Positions 27,491 to 37,631 of a stretch of 64,000 bases of DNA are shown one piece after another (the first letter of the stretch is position 1; every line of letters begins with the position of its first letter). The position numbers were made by a program, and so were the translations under genes. The notes below the pieces were generated by a model, which did no database searches, was not told the origin of the DNA, and worked only from the letters and a program-made list of their open reading frames with translations. The stretch comes from Rudaeicoccus suwonensis (GTDB lineage: Bacteria > Actinomycetota > Actinomycetes > Actinomycetales > Dermatophilaceae): NCBI RefSeq assembly GCF_007829035.1, contig NZ_VIVQ01000001.1, forward strand, positions 558,001 to 622,000. The letters are read 5' to 3'.

Positions 27491-29477
27491 GGACGGTCGT
27501 CCTTCCGGCACCCGCGCCCAATCGTGCGAGCATCTCGTTGTAGGCGTCGTAGGACGTGTCGGCGCCGGAATCCAGGTGCCGGTCGACGCGTCGTGCCTGT
27601 CTGGCGTCCTGGCGGGCCCACTGCACCACGAGTGCGAGAATCACGATGACCAGCGGGAATTCCCCTGCGGCCCAAGCAATTCCGCCGCCGACATACTGGT
27701 TCCAGGCGAGGTCGGTCATCCAGGGCTCGTTGAGGTAGTTGTAGAACGTCTGGGCGATGACTCCCGAGCGGGTCATCACGATGACGCCGAAGAACGCGTG
27801 GAACGGCATCGCCGCCAGGATCATCGCCAGCTTGCCCAGATAGGGCAACGGCCGCGGCGGCGGGTCGACGCCGATCGCCAGTCCGTAGAAGAGATAGCCG
27901 ATCATCACGAAGTGCAGGTAGGCCAACTGGTGGGCCCAGTGGAAGCGCAGGGTGTCTTCGAACAGTGGAGTGAAGTACAGCGCGTAGTACGATCCGATGA
28001 AGAAGACGAAGACCTCCAGCGGGTTGTACATCCAGCGCATCACCCGCGACTTCAGCAGTGCGGTGACCCACTCGTGGGGCCCGGCCGCCTCGTTCGGGCC
28101 GTGCGCGGTCGTGGCGCGCAGTGCCAGGGTCATTGCCCCGCCGAGCACCAGCAGCAGCGGGCCGAGCATGTTGACCGCCATGTGGAAGGCCATGTGCACG
28201 TCGAAGGACGCACCGGCATACCGCCCGAGGCCGCTGGAGGTGCACACGAAGATGACGATCCAGCCGAGCACCCAGGCGATCGTCCGCCCCAGCGGCCACC
28301 TGTCGCCCCGTCGGTGCATCCGCACGACGCCCCACAGGTAGAGCCCGATGCCGACGGCGCTGATGACCGCGAACAGGATGTTGAGTCGCCATGCGGTGAC
28401 GAGGGTCCAGAAGGTCGGATTGCGAGTGACATTGAAGCCGAAGAAGTTTTCCGCGATCGTCGTCGGCGTGAAGTACTGCGGAGAGGGGATCCGCTGACGT
28501 ACGACGTCCAGCGCGAGTGCAGCAACAAGCATCAAAGCCGCGCTGTATGCCGGAACTCGCCCTCGGATGCCCCGCCCGCGACACACCAGCAGCATCGCCG
28601 CGATGACCAGGACGTCCTTGGCGATGAACAGCCACCCCGTCGAGCACGACCACGGTGCCTTGCCGGCGAGCTCGAACCACGCGACCACCAGATCGGTCGC
28701 GAGCACCACCAGCCCGCTGATCAGTGCGACCGTGCGCAACCGGCGCGCGGCGACGGGTTTGGCGAGCAGAATCCGGCCGCGGCACACGGTCGTGATCACG
28801 ACTCCGGAGAAAAGCACGAAAGCCGGTGTGCCGATGATTGCGCTGTCGCCGCCGAAGTCGTGGTTGGGACCGATGAGCACCTGCGTGACGACGACCGGCG
28901 CCAGCACCCCTACGGCGCCGAGCACGGCGACGACGGCGATGAGATCCCATGCAATGGCAACCAACGTGATGCCCGCGATGACGAAGGCGCACACCGTCGT
29001 GACGATCCAGGCGCGCGGCAGGTAGTTGGCCTCGATCAGATAGCCGAACGCGCCGGCGCGATCCAGGAACGACAGCGGCTCGCCGGCGGCATCGGCCGAA
29101 TCGACAGCAACCAGAGCCAAACTCGCGGTGCCCCAGATGAGTGCCGCCCACAAGGCGGGGACGAGTTCGCGCTTGCCACCGATCGCCATACGGCCACGAC
29201 CGCGGCGCGGTTTGATGCACAGCACGAGCACCCACCAGCCCAGGCAGAAGGTGCTCGCGACAGCGACGACCAGTTGCAGCAGGCCGCTGGTGAGAGCCGT
29301 CGGATATCCCGGGAAATTCTGGTCGATCGAGTGGTAGCTGCGTGCACCGATCGCGACGACACCGACGATGACGATCACCAGGGGCAGCGCGCTGAGGGCG
29401 AACACGCGGCTCGGCACCCCGAGTGGGCGTCGGTCGGTGGTCGATGTGGCGGGGGGTGTCGCTGTTCGCGTCGTCAC
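27477..29477 (-). CDS. CopD/CtaG fusion: copper uptake and cytochrome oxidase assembly protein
   Basis: This 666-residue polytopic protein joins a CopD-like N-terminal half (about 330 residues, eight or more helices) to a C-terminal CtaG (caa3) half with WPLGRTIAWVLGWIVIFVCT, FDVHMAFHMAVNMLGPLLLV and FVMIGYLFYGLAIGVDPPPR. In CtaG, the His and Met residues of such helices are thought to handle copper for the Cu-B centre of cytochrome oxidase. The arrangement is typical of actinobacteria. The gene is coupled to the DUF5134 gene upstream (4-base overlap) and to copA downstream. Confidence 0.9.
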
Positions 29478-30115
29478 GACAGCATCATCACCAACATGTA
29501 CGACATCACGACGGCCATGACGATGTGCACCGCCGTATCCACCGGTATGGCGCGCGCGACCGCGCCGGTGCGGGAGGAGCCGGCTGCCGGTGTCGGCCGC
29601 GATCCGATTCTGTCCAGCAGCACCACGGCGTATGCCGCGAGGCCGACCGCGAGCACCAGATCGAGGGTGACCAGCGGCGGCATACTCGACGATCCGGACA
29701 TGCCACTCATGCCGGACATTGAGGGCGCGGCAGACGTGTGCGCCGCGTGCAGCACCACCGCGAACATGTAGACCATTGCCGCGGCGAGCACCAGATGCGC
29801 GCCACGGTGGGCCAGTGCGCTACGCCGGCGACGCGCACGGTCGCGGAGCACTTCGTAGCCGAACCACGCGGTGAAGCCGATCCACACCACCAGCCAGGCC
29901 CAGGCCAGTCCGCCGTCCCCCGTGAGCTTCGTGCCGGGGATGAGCATGCCGACCATGGCCACGCCCATCAGGCCGTGGCAGACCTCCACAGGCACGTCGG
30001 TGCGACGCCGACCGCGGCGTGCCTGCACCAGGCGGTAGCCGCAGATGAGGCTGCAGGCGAGAGCGAGGACACCGAAACAGGCGGCGAGCCACCCTGGTCC
30101 GATCATGTCCGTCAT
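29474..30115 (-). CDS. DUF5134-type membrane protein, Met/His-rich
   Basis: The 213-residue protein has about six membrane helices and a Met-rich loop MSGMSGMSGSSSMPP. Met and His residues recur inside the helices (HGLMGVAMVGMLIPG, VYMFAVVLHAAHT, MAVVMSYMLVMML), a pattern fitting copper binding. It overlaps both neighbours by four bases and lies between a small membrane-protein gene and the CtaG/CopD gene, so a copper role is likely though unproven. Confidence 0.8.
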   Translation of the reverse strand: MTDMIGPGWLAACFGVLALACSLICGYRLVQARRGRRRTDVPVEVCHGLMGVAMVGMLIPGTKLTGDGGLAWAWLVVWIGFTAWFGYEVLRDRARRRRSALAHRGAHLVLAAAMVYMFAVVLHAAHTSAAPSMSGMSGMSGSSSMPPLVTLDLVLAVGLAAYAVVLLDRIGSRPTPAAGSSRTGAVARAIPVDTAVHIVMAVVMSYMLVMMLS

Positions 30116-31089
30116 CCGTGGATTCCCTGCTCCTGTGTGCCCTGATTGCGTGGGCCCTGCTTGTGTATGCCGCGTGGCCAGTAGGCGACCACCAATAGTG
30201 CCAGCAGTGGCGCCGAGTTCGGATCAGTGCCCTGACCACTGAAGATTCCTCCAAGAGCCTGAGCGAAAACCCAGACCGTCGCGGTCAGCACGATCGTGAC
30301 GATCAGCACGACGCGACGAGTTGCGGGGGGCAGGAAGATGCCCGCCGCGATCAGCGCCAGCAGCACGGCCCCTGCCATCGCCACGCTGACGCCGTGATGC
30401 GCGGACGCTTGTGCGGCATGCCGCATCAGCCAGGTCAGCCAGTTGGGATTGCCGGCCTCCATCGAGGCGATGAGGTCGTGCACCGCCTGGGGTGTTCGAT
30501 TGGACGACTGCAGGTTCAGCAGCGCGAGGCCACCCCAGATCAGCACCCACAGGCCTCGTGAGAGCCCGACGCCGAGAGGGCGGGCTGCGACATACCTGCT
30601 CTCGGCCTGGACGGGCCAGAGGACGACCGCGGCGACGGCATACAGCAGCACCCCGCCCGGTGCTCCGTCGAGCAGAGTCGCTCCGCCGGAGAGCAAGCCG
30701 CCGAGGCCCTCGCCGAACCACCAGACGGCCAGCGACCAACCGATCGAGGCCAACAGACCCAGACGCACCGTCGGGCGGAAGGCGATGAGCACCCCCAGCA
30801 GCAACTGGATCAGCGCGAAGACGGCATTGGTCCAGATCGGGTTGTCACCGACGATGCGAGCGGCCCAGGTGATCGTGTCCTGGACCCAGCCGGGGTTGCC
30901 GGCGGCGGAGGCGGCCATCACATCGGAGGAGAACGCCTTGGTGAACATGTACGACTGCAGTTGCAGCAGTCCGTCGATCAGCCACAACAAGGCCAGCACC
31001 AGCTGAAGTCGTCGCCGCAGGTCCGTCGGCTCGGTTGTGGTGGTCAGCTGTGGCTCCGGGTGCACTGGAGCGAGGCTGGATGACGGCAC
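30112..31089 (-). CDS. Polytopic membrane protein, first gene of the copper operon
   Basis: This 325-residue protein begins at a GTG (PSSSLAPVHPEPQLTTTTEP) and has about eight membrane segments (LVLALLWLIDGLLQLQSYMF, AVFALIQLLLGVLIAF, GGVLLYAVAAVVLWPVQA, VAMAGAVLLALIAAGIFL). It resembles uncharacterised actinobacterial membrane proteins found with CtaG and DUF5134 genes. The start codon lies 8 bases from the palindrome at 31097 and has no ribosome site, which points to a leaderless message. Confidence 0.7.
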   Translation of the reverse strand: MPSSSLAPVHPEPQLTTTTEPTDLRRRLQLVLALLWLIDGLLQLQSYMFTKAFSSDVMAASAAGNPGWVQDTITWAARIVGDNPIWTNAVFALIQLLLGVLIAFRPTVRLGLLASIGWSLAVWWFGEGLGGLLSGGATLLDGAPGGVLLYAVAAVVLWPVQAESRYVAARPLGVGLSRGLWVLIWGGLALLNLQSSNRTPQAVHDLIASMEAGNPNWLTWLMRHAAQASAHHGVSVAMAGAVLLALIAAGIFLPPATRRVVLIVTIVLTATVWVFAQALGGIFSGQGTDPNSAPLLALLVVAYWPRGIHKQGPRNQGTQEQGIHG

Positions 31090-31096
31090 CGAATAA

Positions 31097-31113
31097 CTCT
31101 ACAACGTGTAGAG
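31097..31113. promoter_or_regulatory. Perfect palindrome, candidate repressor operator of the copper operon
   Basis: CTCTACAACGTGTAGAG has perfect 7-base arms around ACG. The inner TACA-N3-TGTA resembles the TACA-N2-TGTA boxes bound by BlaI/CopY-type repressors. It lies 8 bp from the start of the leftward copper operon and 37 bp from the start of the rightward PH-domain gene. The BlaI-type protein at 24074 is the obvious candidate ligand. Confidence 0.55.
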
Positions 31114-31149
31114 ACAGTGGCTGCCGGCCCTCGTGAGAGGCTGTGCCGC

Positions 31150-31632
31150 ATGCAGCTGAGACCGCCCGCACGGCTCGTGGACCCGCGGGCGCGGGCCTAT
31201 TGGGCCACGGAGAATCTGCTCGGCGTGGTCGTGCTGGCAGCCGGCCTGACCGCATGGTCGATCTGGGGAGGCCTCGGTGGAGTATGGCGTTACGCGGCCT
31301 TTCTGCTCCTGATCGTGATGGCGGTGGTGGGCGTCGTGGTCGTGCCGTGGGGGCGCTACCGGATCCACCGGTGGGAGGTCACCGACACCGCGGTCTACAC
31401 CCAGCGGGGGTGGCTGACCATCGAGCAGCGCATCGCGCCGATCTCGCGAGTTCAGACCGTCGACACCGAACGCGGAGCGGTGGCAAGGCTTTTCGGTCTC
31501 GCGTCGGTGCGGGTCACGACGGCATCCGCCAAGGGCGAGTTGAAGATCGACGGACTGTCACGCTCGCTGGCCGAGCAGATCGCGACCGACCTGACTGTCG
31601 TGACCGCTGCTGACCCGGGTGACGCGACGTGA
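31150..31632 (+). CDS. PH-domain membrane protein (YdbS-like)
   Basis: The 160-residue protein has two membrane helices (NLLGVVVLAAGLTAWSIW, AAFLLLIVMAVVGVVVVPW) followed by a bacterial PH (DUF304) domain: RYRIHRWEVTDTAVYTQRGWLTIEQRIAPISRVQTVDTERG. This is the YdbS half of a YdbS/YdbT pair. The next gene starts within its last codons, so the two form one unit. Function in the membrane is unknown; in Bacillus the pair protects against some membrane-active peptides. Confidence 0.82.
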   Translation: MQLRPPARLVDPRARAYWATENLLGVVVLAAGLTAWSIWGGLGGVWRYAAFLLLIVMAVVGVVVVPWGRYRIHRWEVTDTAVYTQRGWLTIEQRIAPISRVQTVDTERGAVARLFGLASVRVTTASAKGELKIDGLSRSLAEQIATDLTVVTAADPGDAT

Positions 31633-33278
31633 CGGAGCCGCCGGCCCGCGACGCGTCGATCGCCGGCACGGCACCGACGATGCCTCGCGGTGACCGATGG
31701 CGACGGCTCAACCTGCGGATGCTGGCGATCCATCCGGTGCGAGAGGTGGCGAGATATCTGCCGCTGCTGATCGCGATCGTCTTCGTCGGCCATTCGACCG
31801 GCGGCGGCGAGAACTGGTGGGGGCTCGGCGCGATGGTTGCGGCAGTGCTGCTCGGGGCGGCGCGGTGGTACACCACGACCTACCGGTTCACCGACGATCA
31901 GGTGCAACTGCGGCGCGGGCTGGTCAACGCCACGACCGTGACCGCGCCGATCGACCGGGTCCGCTCGGTCGACGTGACCGCTCCGGCGCTGCACCGGTTG
32001 CTCGGTCTGGCGGAGGTGCGGATCGGCACCGGCGCGGGAGAGAAGGCGCTCAAACTCGACGGGCTCACGACAGCGGAGGCAGCAGCGCTGCGCGGTGAGT
32101 TGCTGCACCCTGCTCGTGCCGGTCGGCGCACGGATGCCGATGCGACGGCGCCTGCCGGTCGGCGCACGGATGTCGATGCCGCCGCAGGTGCCGATCGGGC
32201 ATCCGAGGCGGGTGTGCCGGTGGCACGTGGCACGGGCATGTCCGGAGGCATGCCTGCGGCATACACCACCTTCGATTCCGCCGAACATGTTCTGTATCAG
32301 CTGAATCCGGGGTGGATCCGGTTCGCTCCGTTCGGGCCCGCCGGGCTGCTGGCCGCGCTGGCGGTGGTCGCCGTCGGCAGCCAGTTGTTCCGCGACACGG
32401 GTTTCAATCCGGCCACCAGCTCGACGGTGCGCGACACCGCCAGCGATGTTGCATCGCACGGCACCACGGTCGCCGTCGTCACCGCTGCGGTGCTGCTGCT
32501 CGTGACCGTGGTGGTGCTGTCGCTGGTTGCCTATCTGTTGGCATTTCACGGTTTTCGGCTCACGCGCGATGACATCGGTGGGACGCTGCACGTGAGTCGT
32601 GGCCTGGTCACGACACGGGCGACGTCACTGGCGACCATCCGGTTGCGGGGGGTCGAGGAGCACCGGCCGATCCCGCTGCGGTGGGTCGGTGGCGCGCGGC
32701 TGGATGCGATCACCACCGGCGTCAAGGACGACGGCAAGGCCATGAGCTCCACGCTCACGCCGCCGTCGCCGGCCGGGGTCGTCCGGCAGACGGGTGAATT
32801 GGTGCTGCGGGCGCCGGGCGTGCTCGACCTGCCGTTGATGCACCACGGCCCCGCTGCGACGCGCCGGCGCTACACACGGGTGTTCGGCGGCGCACTGGTC
32901 GTGGTCGCCGCGATCGTCGCGGTGCCTCTCGCCGGGCAGGCGCCCTGGGCCTTCGTCGCGTTGGCTGGGGTGCCGCTGCTGGTGGCTCCGGTGCTGGGGC
33001 GCAGTCGCGCGCACTGGCTGGGTCACGCGGTGACCGAGCGATTCCTGATCACACGCGCCGGCTCGATCACCATGTCCACCAACGTGATCGAGCTGTCCGG
33101 CGCGGTCGGCGTCACCGTCAGGCGGTCGTTCTTTCAACGGCGCGCGGGGGTGGCGACGGTGTCGCTGGCGACCGCTGCCGGGGACAAGGAGTATGCCGTG
33201 CTCGACGTCGCGGCTGCGGAGGTCAGCGCGTTGGCGGGCCAGATCCTGCCGGGCCACCTCGAGCAGTTCCTGCGCTGA
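31629..33278 (+). CDS. Multi-PH-domain membrane protein (YdbT-like)
   Basis: This 549-residue protein has three PH-like (bPH_2) repeats, each with the pattern YRFTDDQVQLRRGLVNATTVTAPIDRVRSVDV, alternating with pairs of membrane helices (YLPLLIAIVFVGHSTGG, AAVLLLVTVVVLSLVAYLLAF, VFGGALVVVAAIVAVPLAG). A linker at 165-200 repeats RRTDADA/GRRTDVDA. It is the partner of the preceding YdbS-like protein, coupled by overlap. Start GTG at 31629. Confidence 0.82.
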   Translation: MTEPPARDASIAGTAPTMPRGDRWRRLNLRMLAIHPVREVARYLPLLIAIVFVGHSTGGGENWWGLGAMVAAVLLGAARWYTTTYRFTDDQVQLRRGLVNATTVTAPIDRVRSVDVTAPALHRLLGLAEVRIGTGAGEKALKLDGLTTAEAAALRGELLHPARAGRRTDADATAPAGRRTDVDAAAGADRASEAGVPVARGTGMSGGMPAAYTTFDSAEHVLYQLNPGWIRFAPFGPAGLLAALAVVAVGSQLFRDTGFNPATSSTVRDTASDVASHGTTVAVVTAAVLLLVTVVVLSLVAYLLAFHGFRLTRDDIGGTLHVSRGLVTTRATSLATIRLRGVEEHRPIPLRWVGGARLDAITTGVKDDGKAMSSTLTPPSPAGVVRQTGELVLRAPGVLDLPLMHHGPAATRRRYTRVFGGALVVVAAIVAVPLAGQAPWAFVALAGVPLLVAPVLGRSRAHWLGHAVTERFLITRAGSITMSTNVIELSGAVGVTVRRSFFQRRAGVATVSLATAAGDKEYAVLDVAAAEVSALAGQILPGHLEQFLR

Positions 33279-33416
33279 CGGACGCGATCAACCGCCGAGC
33301 GCACCAGCGTGCGCCGAAGCGCGCGGCGTGTACCTCGGCTACCCGGTTGCCGAGCGCGCGACCGTGTAGCTCGACATATCCGCGTCCGGCGGGCCCCCTC
33401 GGCGCTCCCTCTGCGG

Positions 33417-33435
33417 TGCCCCACGATGCGGGGCA
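33417..33435. terminator. Hairpin between convergent genes
   Basis: TGCCCC and GGGGCA form a 6-bp stem around ACGATGC in the 217-bp gap between the PH-domain gene and the convergent ThrE gene. There is no T-run, so it would be a weak or factor-assisted terminator for either strand. The rest of this gap holds nothing else I can name. Confidence 0.35.
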
Positions 33436-33495
33436 GGGCAGGGGGCCGAGAAGCAGTGGCCCACGTGGCCCACACCGCTCGCGCAATCAGCCGCG

Positions 33496-34938
33496 CTAGT
33501 TGCGGGTGTCACCCAGGGAACGCCGCATGATGCGTTTTTGGGTGCGATCCGCACGCAGCACCCGGCTCGGCAGCGCACCGAGCGTGACCCCGGACGCGAG
33601 CGCGAGGCCGATCGCGGCCGCGCCGAAGAGCGTGTTCATTCCCGCCGACGACGACTCGTGCTGCACGATCTGGAAGACCCCGCGGTAGACCGCCAGACCC
33701 GGCAGCAGCACGACGATTCCCGAGGTCGCGACGGCCAGCGCCGGCACCCGGAAACGCCACGCCACGGCCTGGGCGAAGACACCGACGATCAGGGCCGCGA
33801 CGGCCGAGGCAGCCGGTGCGGAGCCGGTCGCATGTTCGGCAACCTCGTAGACGACCCACGCCACTGCCCCGGCGACGGCTGCCAGTGCTGTGGCACGTCG
33901 CCCGGCATACGCGGTGATGGCGAAGGCCGCAGAAATCGCCGCAGCCGCGACCGCAGCCAGCAGCAGGTGCGGCGAGAAGCTCACCGCGGGTGAGATGGCA
34001 AGTCGCGCGCCGAGACGCTTGGCGAGAGCGAGAGTGCCGATGACGCCCAGCACGACGCCGCCACTGAGCAGGATCACCTCCATCAGCCGGGCCGACGCGG
34101 TGACGTAGAAGCCGTCGATGGTGTCCTGCGCGGCGCTGACCAGTGACAGGCCTGCGAGCAGCACCACCACTCCCGATGCGACGACCACGGACGCCGGCTC
34201 GTGCCGCCATACGTGCCAGCCGTGCTCGCCGAGCGTGTTGATCCCCAGGGCGATCGAGGTAGGTATGGCGGCGCCGATCGCCTGGCAGAAGAAGGCCGCG
34301 ATGCCGTGCATGGACAGCCAGCGCTGGGCGCGGTCGACGACGGCCGCGATCACGCCGCACAGCACGATCAGCAGCAGATCGCCACCGAGCAGTGCCGCGA
34401 CGGCCGCACCGAGCAGGCCCATCGCGCAGGTGACGGTGATCCGGTAGTACGGGTGCGGTGCGGCAAGCACTGTCTCCAGGCGATTCCGAGCCGCTGCCGG
34501 GTCGAGCGAACCGGCGGTCACCTCGCGCACCAGGTCGTGTAGTTGCTCCAGGCGGCTGTAGTCCACCTGCGAGGCCGGCACGATGCGCATCACGGTCATC
34601 GGATCGCGAAGCGCACCACGGTGATACGAGATCGTCAGCGAGGTGTAGGTCACGTCCACCTGCACCGAACGCACGCCATACGCACGCGTCATCCGCAACA
34701 CGAGAGCGGTGACGTCTGCGGCGCTGGCGCCGGTGGCCAGCATGGCTTCCCCGACGCGCAGGCTCAGGTCGATGACCTGACGGGCGTGCAGGTCTGCCGG
34801 GCCGTTTTCGTCGCCCGGCGCACCAACCGGAAACCGTGGGGTGGAGCGGGCCCGCAGGGTACGACCGGCGCGAGTGCGCAGTTCCTGCCCCGGCAGGTGT
34901 CGCCGTGGTGACGACTGGTCCTCGGGCATGCGGGCCAC
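33496..34938 (-). CDS. Threonine/serine exporter family protein (ThrE-like)
   Basis: This 480-residue protein has an N-terminal hydrolase-like ThrE domain (VIDLSLRVGEAMLATGASAADVTALVLRMTRAYGV, VDVTYTSLTISYHRG) and about ten membrane helices in two blocks (TCAMGLLGAAVAALLGGDLL, LSLVSAAQDTIDGFYVTASARLMEVILLSGGVVLG, GIVVLLPGLAVYRGVFQ). The family exports threonine and serine. It stands alone, convergent with the PH-domain genes. Confidence 0.88.
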   Translation of the reverse strand: MARMPEDQSSPRRHLPGQELRTRAGRTLRARSTPRFPVGAPGDENGPADLHARQVIDLSLRVGEAMLATGASAADVTALVLRMTRAYGVRSVQVDVTYTSLTISYHRGALRDPMTVMRIVPASQVDYSRLEQLHDLVREVTAGSLDPAAARNRLETVLAAPHPYYRITVTCAMGLLGAAVAALLGGDLLLIVLCGVIAAVVDRAQRWLSMHGIAAFFCQAIGAAIPTSIALGINTLGEHGWHVWRHEPASVVVASGVVVLLAGLSLVSAAQDTIDGFYVTASARLMEVILLSGGVVLGVIGTLALAKRLGARLAISPAVSFSPHLLLAAVAAAAISAAFAITAYAGRRATALAAVAGAVAWVVYEVAEHATGSAPAASAVAALIVGVFAQAVAWRFRVPALAVATSGIVVLLPGLAVYRGVFQIVQHESSSAGMNTLFGAAAIGLALASGVTLGALPSRVLRADRTQKRIMRRSLGDTRN

Positions 34939-34986
34939 TGTGTCAGCCCGGACGCCCGGATCGCGAATCCGGCCTCGGCTTCGACC

Positions 34987-36657
34987 TCAGATCCAACTGG
35001 GGAACCACATGCGCCACTGCCAGTGCGAGTACGGGATCACCTGAGCAGTCCAGATCGGCCAGAAGAACACGAACAGTGCGACCGTGACGATGGTGAACCC
35101 GCCGACGGCAACCTTGCCCGCCATGACTCGTTTCGGCGGCGCGTCCGGTTTGCCGAGCACAAGGGCCAGCACGAAGACACAGGCAAGCACGACGTATGGC
35201 GCGAAGGCGACTGTGTAGAACGTGAAGATGGTGCGGGCCTGGTAGAGGAACCACGGCAGCCAGCCCGCCGCGACGCCGAGCAGGATCGCGCCCGCACGCC
35301 AGTCGCGTCCGAGCAGCCAGTAATAGAGCAGCACCGCCAAGGCGATGGTGCCGAGCCACCAGATGCTCACCGTACCCAGTGAGGTGATCGCCTTGCTGCA
35401 CTGAGCGACGGTGCAGCCCTCCTGACCCTTGGTGGGGCTCTCGTAGAAGAACGACGTCGGCCGGGTCTGCAGCATCCATGACCACGGGTTCGACATGTAC
35501 GGGTGGAACTGCGTGATGTCGGTGGCCGACTGCACCATCTGGATGTTGTATTCCCACAGCGACCGCAGCCAGTCCGGTTCCCACGCGAACAACGAGCTCG
35601 TCGGCGAGAAGCCGCTGTTTTGGTTCGCGGGGTTCTGGGCGGCCCATTGCCGGTCGTACCCGGTCGCGCTCGCGATCCAGCCGAACCACGTCGCCAGGTA
35701 GACAATGATCGACAGGCACAGCACGTTGACGATCGCCAGCAGCGAGTCCTTGACGAAGGTCGCCGCCCAGAAGTGGCGCACCCCGACCGCTCGGCGGGCG
35801 CCGAGATCCCACAGGCAGGTCAGCAGACCGAAGGCGGCCAGGAAATACAGCCCCGAGAACTTGCTGCTGAGGTCGAAACCGATGCAGATGCCGGCCACCC
35901 AGCGCCACGGTCGCCAGCCCAGCCACGGGCCGCTGATCGATGCCTTGTCCCACCGCCCGGACACCTGCAGCGCCGCGACCTTGTCGGCGAGGATCCGGCG
36001 GGTGCGGGTGCGATCGGCCAGCAGCGCGGTGTAGCAGGCCAGCGCCCAGAACATCACCATGATGTCCAGGATCGAGGTGCGCGACATGACGAATTCGGTG
36101 CCTTCGAAGCACAACAGGATCGATGCCAGCGTTGCCAGGACAGGGGAGCGGAACATGTGCCAGGCCGCGCGACCGATCAGGTAGATCGCGATGGTGCCGA
36201 AGGTCGCGACGGCGAACCGCCAGCCGAACGATGAGGTGATGCCGAACAGGCGCTCGCCGAAACCGATGAACCACTTGCCCATCGGCGGATGGACGACGAA
36301 ATCGGTCTGGCTGCCGTAGATGTGCGGGTCGCCCATCGTGAACAACCCGTCGGGGTTGTTCGTGATGCCGGTGCTGGAATCCTGCTTGCGTTCGTAGCCG
36401 TACAGGATCATCGACCAGCCCTCTTTGACGTAGTACGTCTCGTCAAAGATCAGCTGGTGTGGTCGGCCGACGTTCCAGAAGCGCAGGATGCCGCCGATGA
36501 CGCTGACGATGGCCGGGCCGAGGAAGGCCCACAGTTTCGCTTCGGCGGTTCGGGGCGCGCCCAGCAGGCGACGCCGCAGGATCGCGCGGCGGGTAGCGAG
36601 AGCCGCACCGGAGGTGCTGTCGTCGCTGGTCCGCGTCAGCGTGACCGTCACGCGCAT
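34987..36657 (-). CDS. Protein O-mannosyltransferase (PMT family)
   Basis: The 556-residue polytopic protein has the N-terminal acidic motif of the GT39 family (GRPHQLIFDETYYVKEGWS with D-E), a luminal loop (MGDPHIYGSQTDFVVHPPMGKWFI), and about eleven helices ending VALFVFFWPIWTAQVIPYSHWQWRMWFP. It transfers mannose from polyprenyl-phosphate-mannose to exported proteins, like Rv1002c of Mycobacterium. It is divergent from rsmI with about 140 bp between, a conserved neighbourhood in actinobacteria. Confidence 0.9.
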   Translation of the reverse strand: MRVTVTLTRTSDDSTSGAALATRRAILRRRLLGAPRTAEAKLWAFLGPAIVSVIGGILRFWNVGRPHQLIFDETYYVKEGWSMILYGYERKQDSSTGITNNPDGLFTMGDPHIYGSQTDFVVHPPMGKWFIGFGERLFGITSSFGWRFAVATFGTIAIYLIGRAAWHMFRSPVLATLASILLCFEGTEFVMSRTSILDIMVMFWALACYTALLADRTRTRRILADKVAALQVSGRWDKASISGPWLGWRPWRWVAGICIGFDLSSKFSGLYFLAAFGLLTCLWDLGARRAVGVRHFWAATFVKDSLLAIVNVLCLSIIVYLATWFGWIASATGYDRQWAAQNPANQNSGFSPTSSLFAWEPDWLRSLWEYNIQMVQSATDITQFHPYMSNPWSWMLQTRPTSFFYESPTKGQEGCTVAQCSKAITSLGTVSIWWLGTIALAVLLYYWLLGRDWRAGAILLGVAAGWLPWFLYQARTIFTFYTVAFAPYVVLACVFVLALVLGKPDAPPKRVMAGKVAVGGFTIVTVALFVFFWPIWTAQVIPYSHWQWRMWFPSWI

Positions 36658-36800
36658 TCCCCTTTCTGACCTGCCCGAATCTCATCGGCAGCCCGGATCG
36701 GCTGGCAGCCCTCGGTGAGGTTAACCGAGGAGCCCGTGTCCCGTGTGCCTACCCGCCGCGTATGTCGTCCGGGCGGGGTCACCGTGGAAGACTGCCGCCC

Positions 36801-37631
36801 ATGCCCGAAGGAACCCTGATCCTGGCAGCGACCCCCATCGGGAATCCGGCCGATGCTTCACCCCGGCTGCAGCGCGCGCTGGCATCGGCAGAGGTGATCG
36901 CTGCGGAGGACACCCGGCGGTTGCGGCGTCTGATGGACGAGATCGGTGTGACTGCAACCGGATCCGTGGTCAGCTATCACGAGCACAACGAGGCCTTCCG
37001 CACTGCCGATCTGGTTACTCGGATCACCGCGGGCGCGCAGGTGCTGCTGGTGACTGACGCAGGAATGCCGTCGGTGTCCGACCCCGGCTACCGCCTGGTG
37101 GCCGCCTGCGCGGCCGCGGATCTGCGGGTCACCTGCCTGCCTGGACCGTCCGCGGTCCTCATGTCGCTGGCGGTGTCCGGACTGCCGGTCGACCGCTTCT
37201 GCTTCGAGGGTTTCCCGCCCCGCAAGCCGGGTGAGCGGGCACGTACTCTGGCCGCACTTGCCGACGAACGGCGCACGATGGTCTTCTTCGAGGCGCCGCA
37301 CCGGCTGGCCGACACCTTGGCCGCGATGGCCACGGCGTTCGGAGCGGATCGGCGGGCCGCCGTCTGCCGTGAGCTCACCAAGACGTACGAGGAGATCCGT
37401 CGCGGTCCGCTGTCGGAGTTGGCCCAGTGGGCGGTGGAGGGCGCCCGCGGCGAGATCTCGATCGTGGTTGCCGGAGCCCCTGCGGTGTCCGCGACGGTCG
37501 AGGAGGCCCTCCCCGGCATACAGCAGCGGGTAGCTGCCGGCGACCGGCTGAAGGACGTGTGCGCCGACGTCGCCGCCGAAACCGGGCTGTCCAAGAAAGC
37601 GCTGTATGACGCAGCCCTCGCCGCCCGTTGA
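36801..37631 (+). CDS. rsmI: 16S rRNA (cytidine-1402-2'-O)-methyltransferase
   Basis: Starting at the ATG after GACTGCCGCCC, this 276-residue SAM-dependent tetrapyrrole-methylase-fold enzyme shows LILAATPIGNPADASPRLQRAL, IAAEDTRRLRRL, VLLVTDAGMPSVSDPGYRL, TCLPGPSAVLMSLAVSGLPVDRFCFEGF and FFEAPHRLADTLAAM. All are hallmarks of RsmI, which methylates C1402 in the ribosomal P site. The 3' end overlaps the next gene by 26 bases. Confidence 0.95.
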   Translation: MPEGTLILAATPIGNPADASPRLQRALASAEVIAAEDTRRLRRLMDEIGVTATGSVVSYHEHNEAFRTADLVTRITAGAQVLLVTDAGMPSVSDPGYRLVAACAAADLRVTCLPGPSAVLMSLAVSGLPVDRFCFEGFPPRKPGERARTLAALADERRTMVFFEAPHRLADTLAAMATAFGADRRAAVCRELTKTYEEIRRGPLSELAQWAVEGARGEISIVVAGAPAVSATVEEALPGIQQRVAAGDRLKDVCADVAAETGLSKKALYDAALAAR

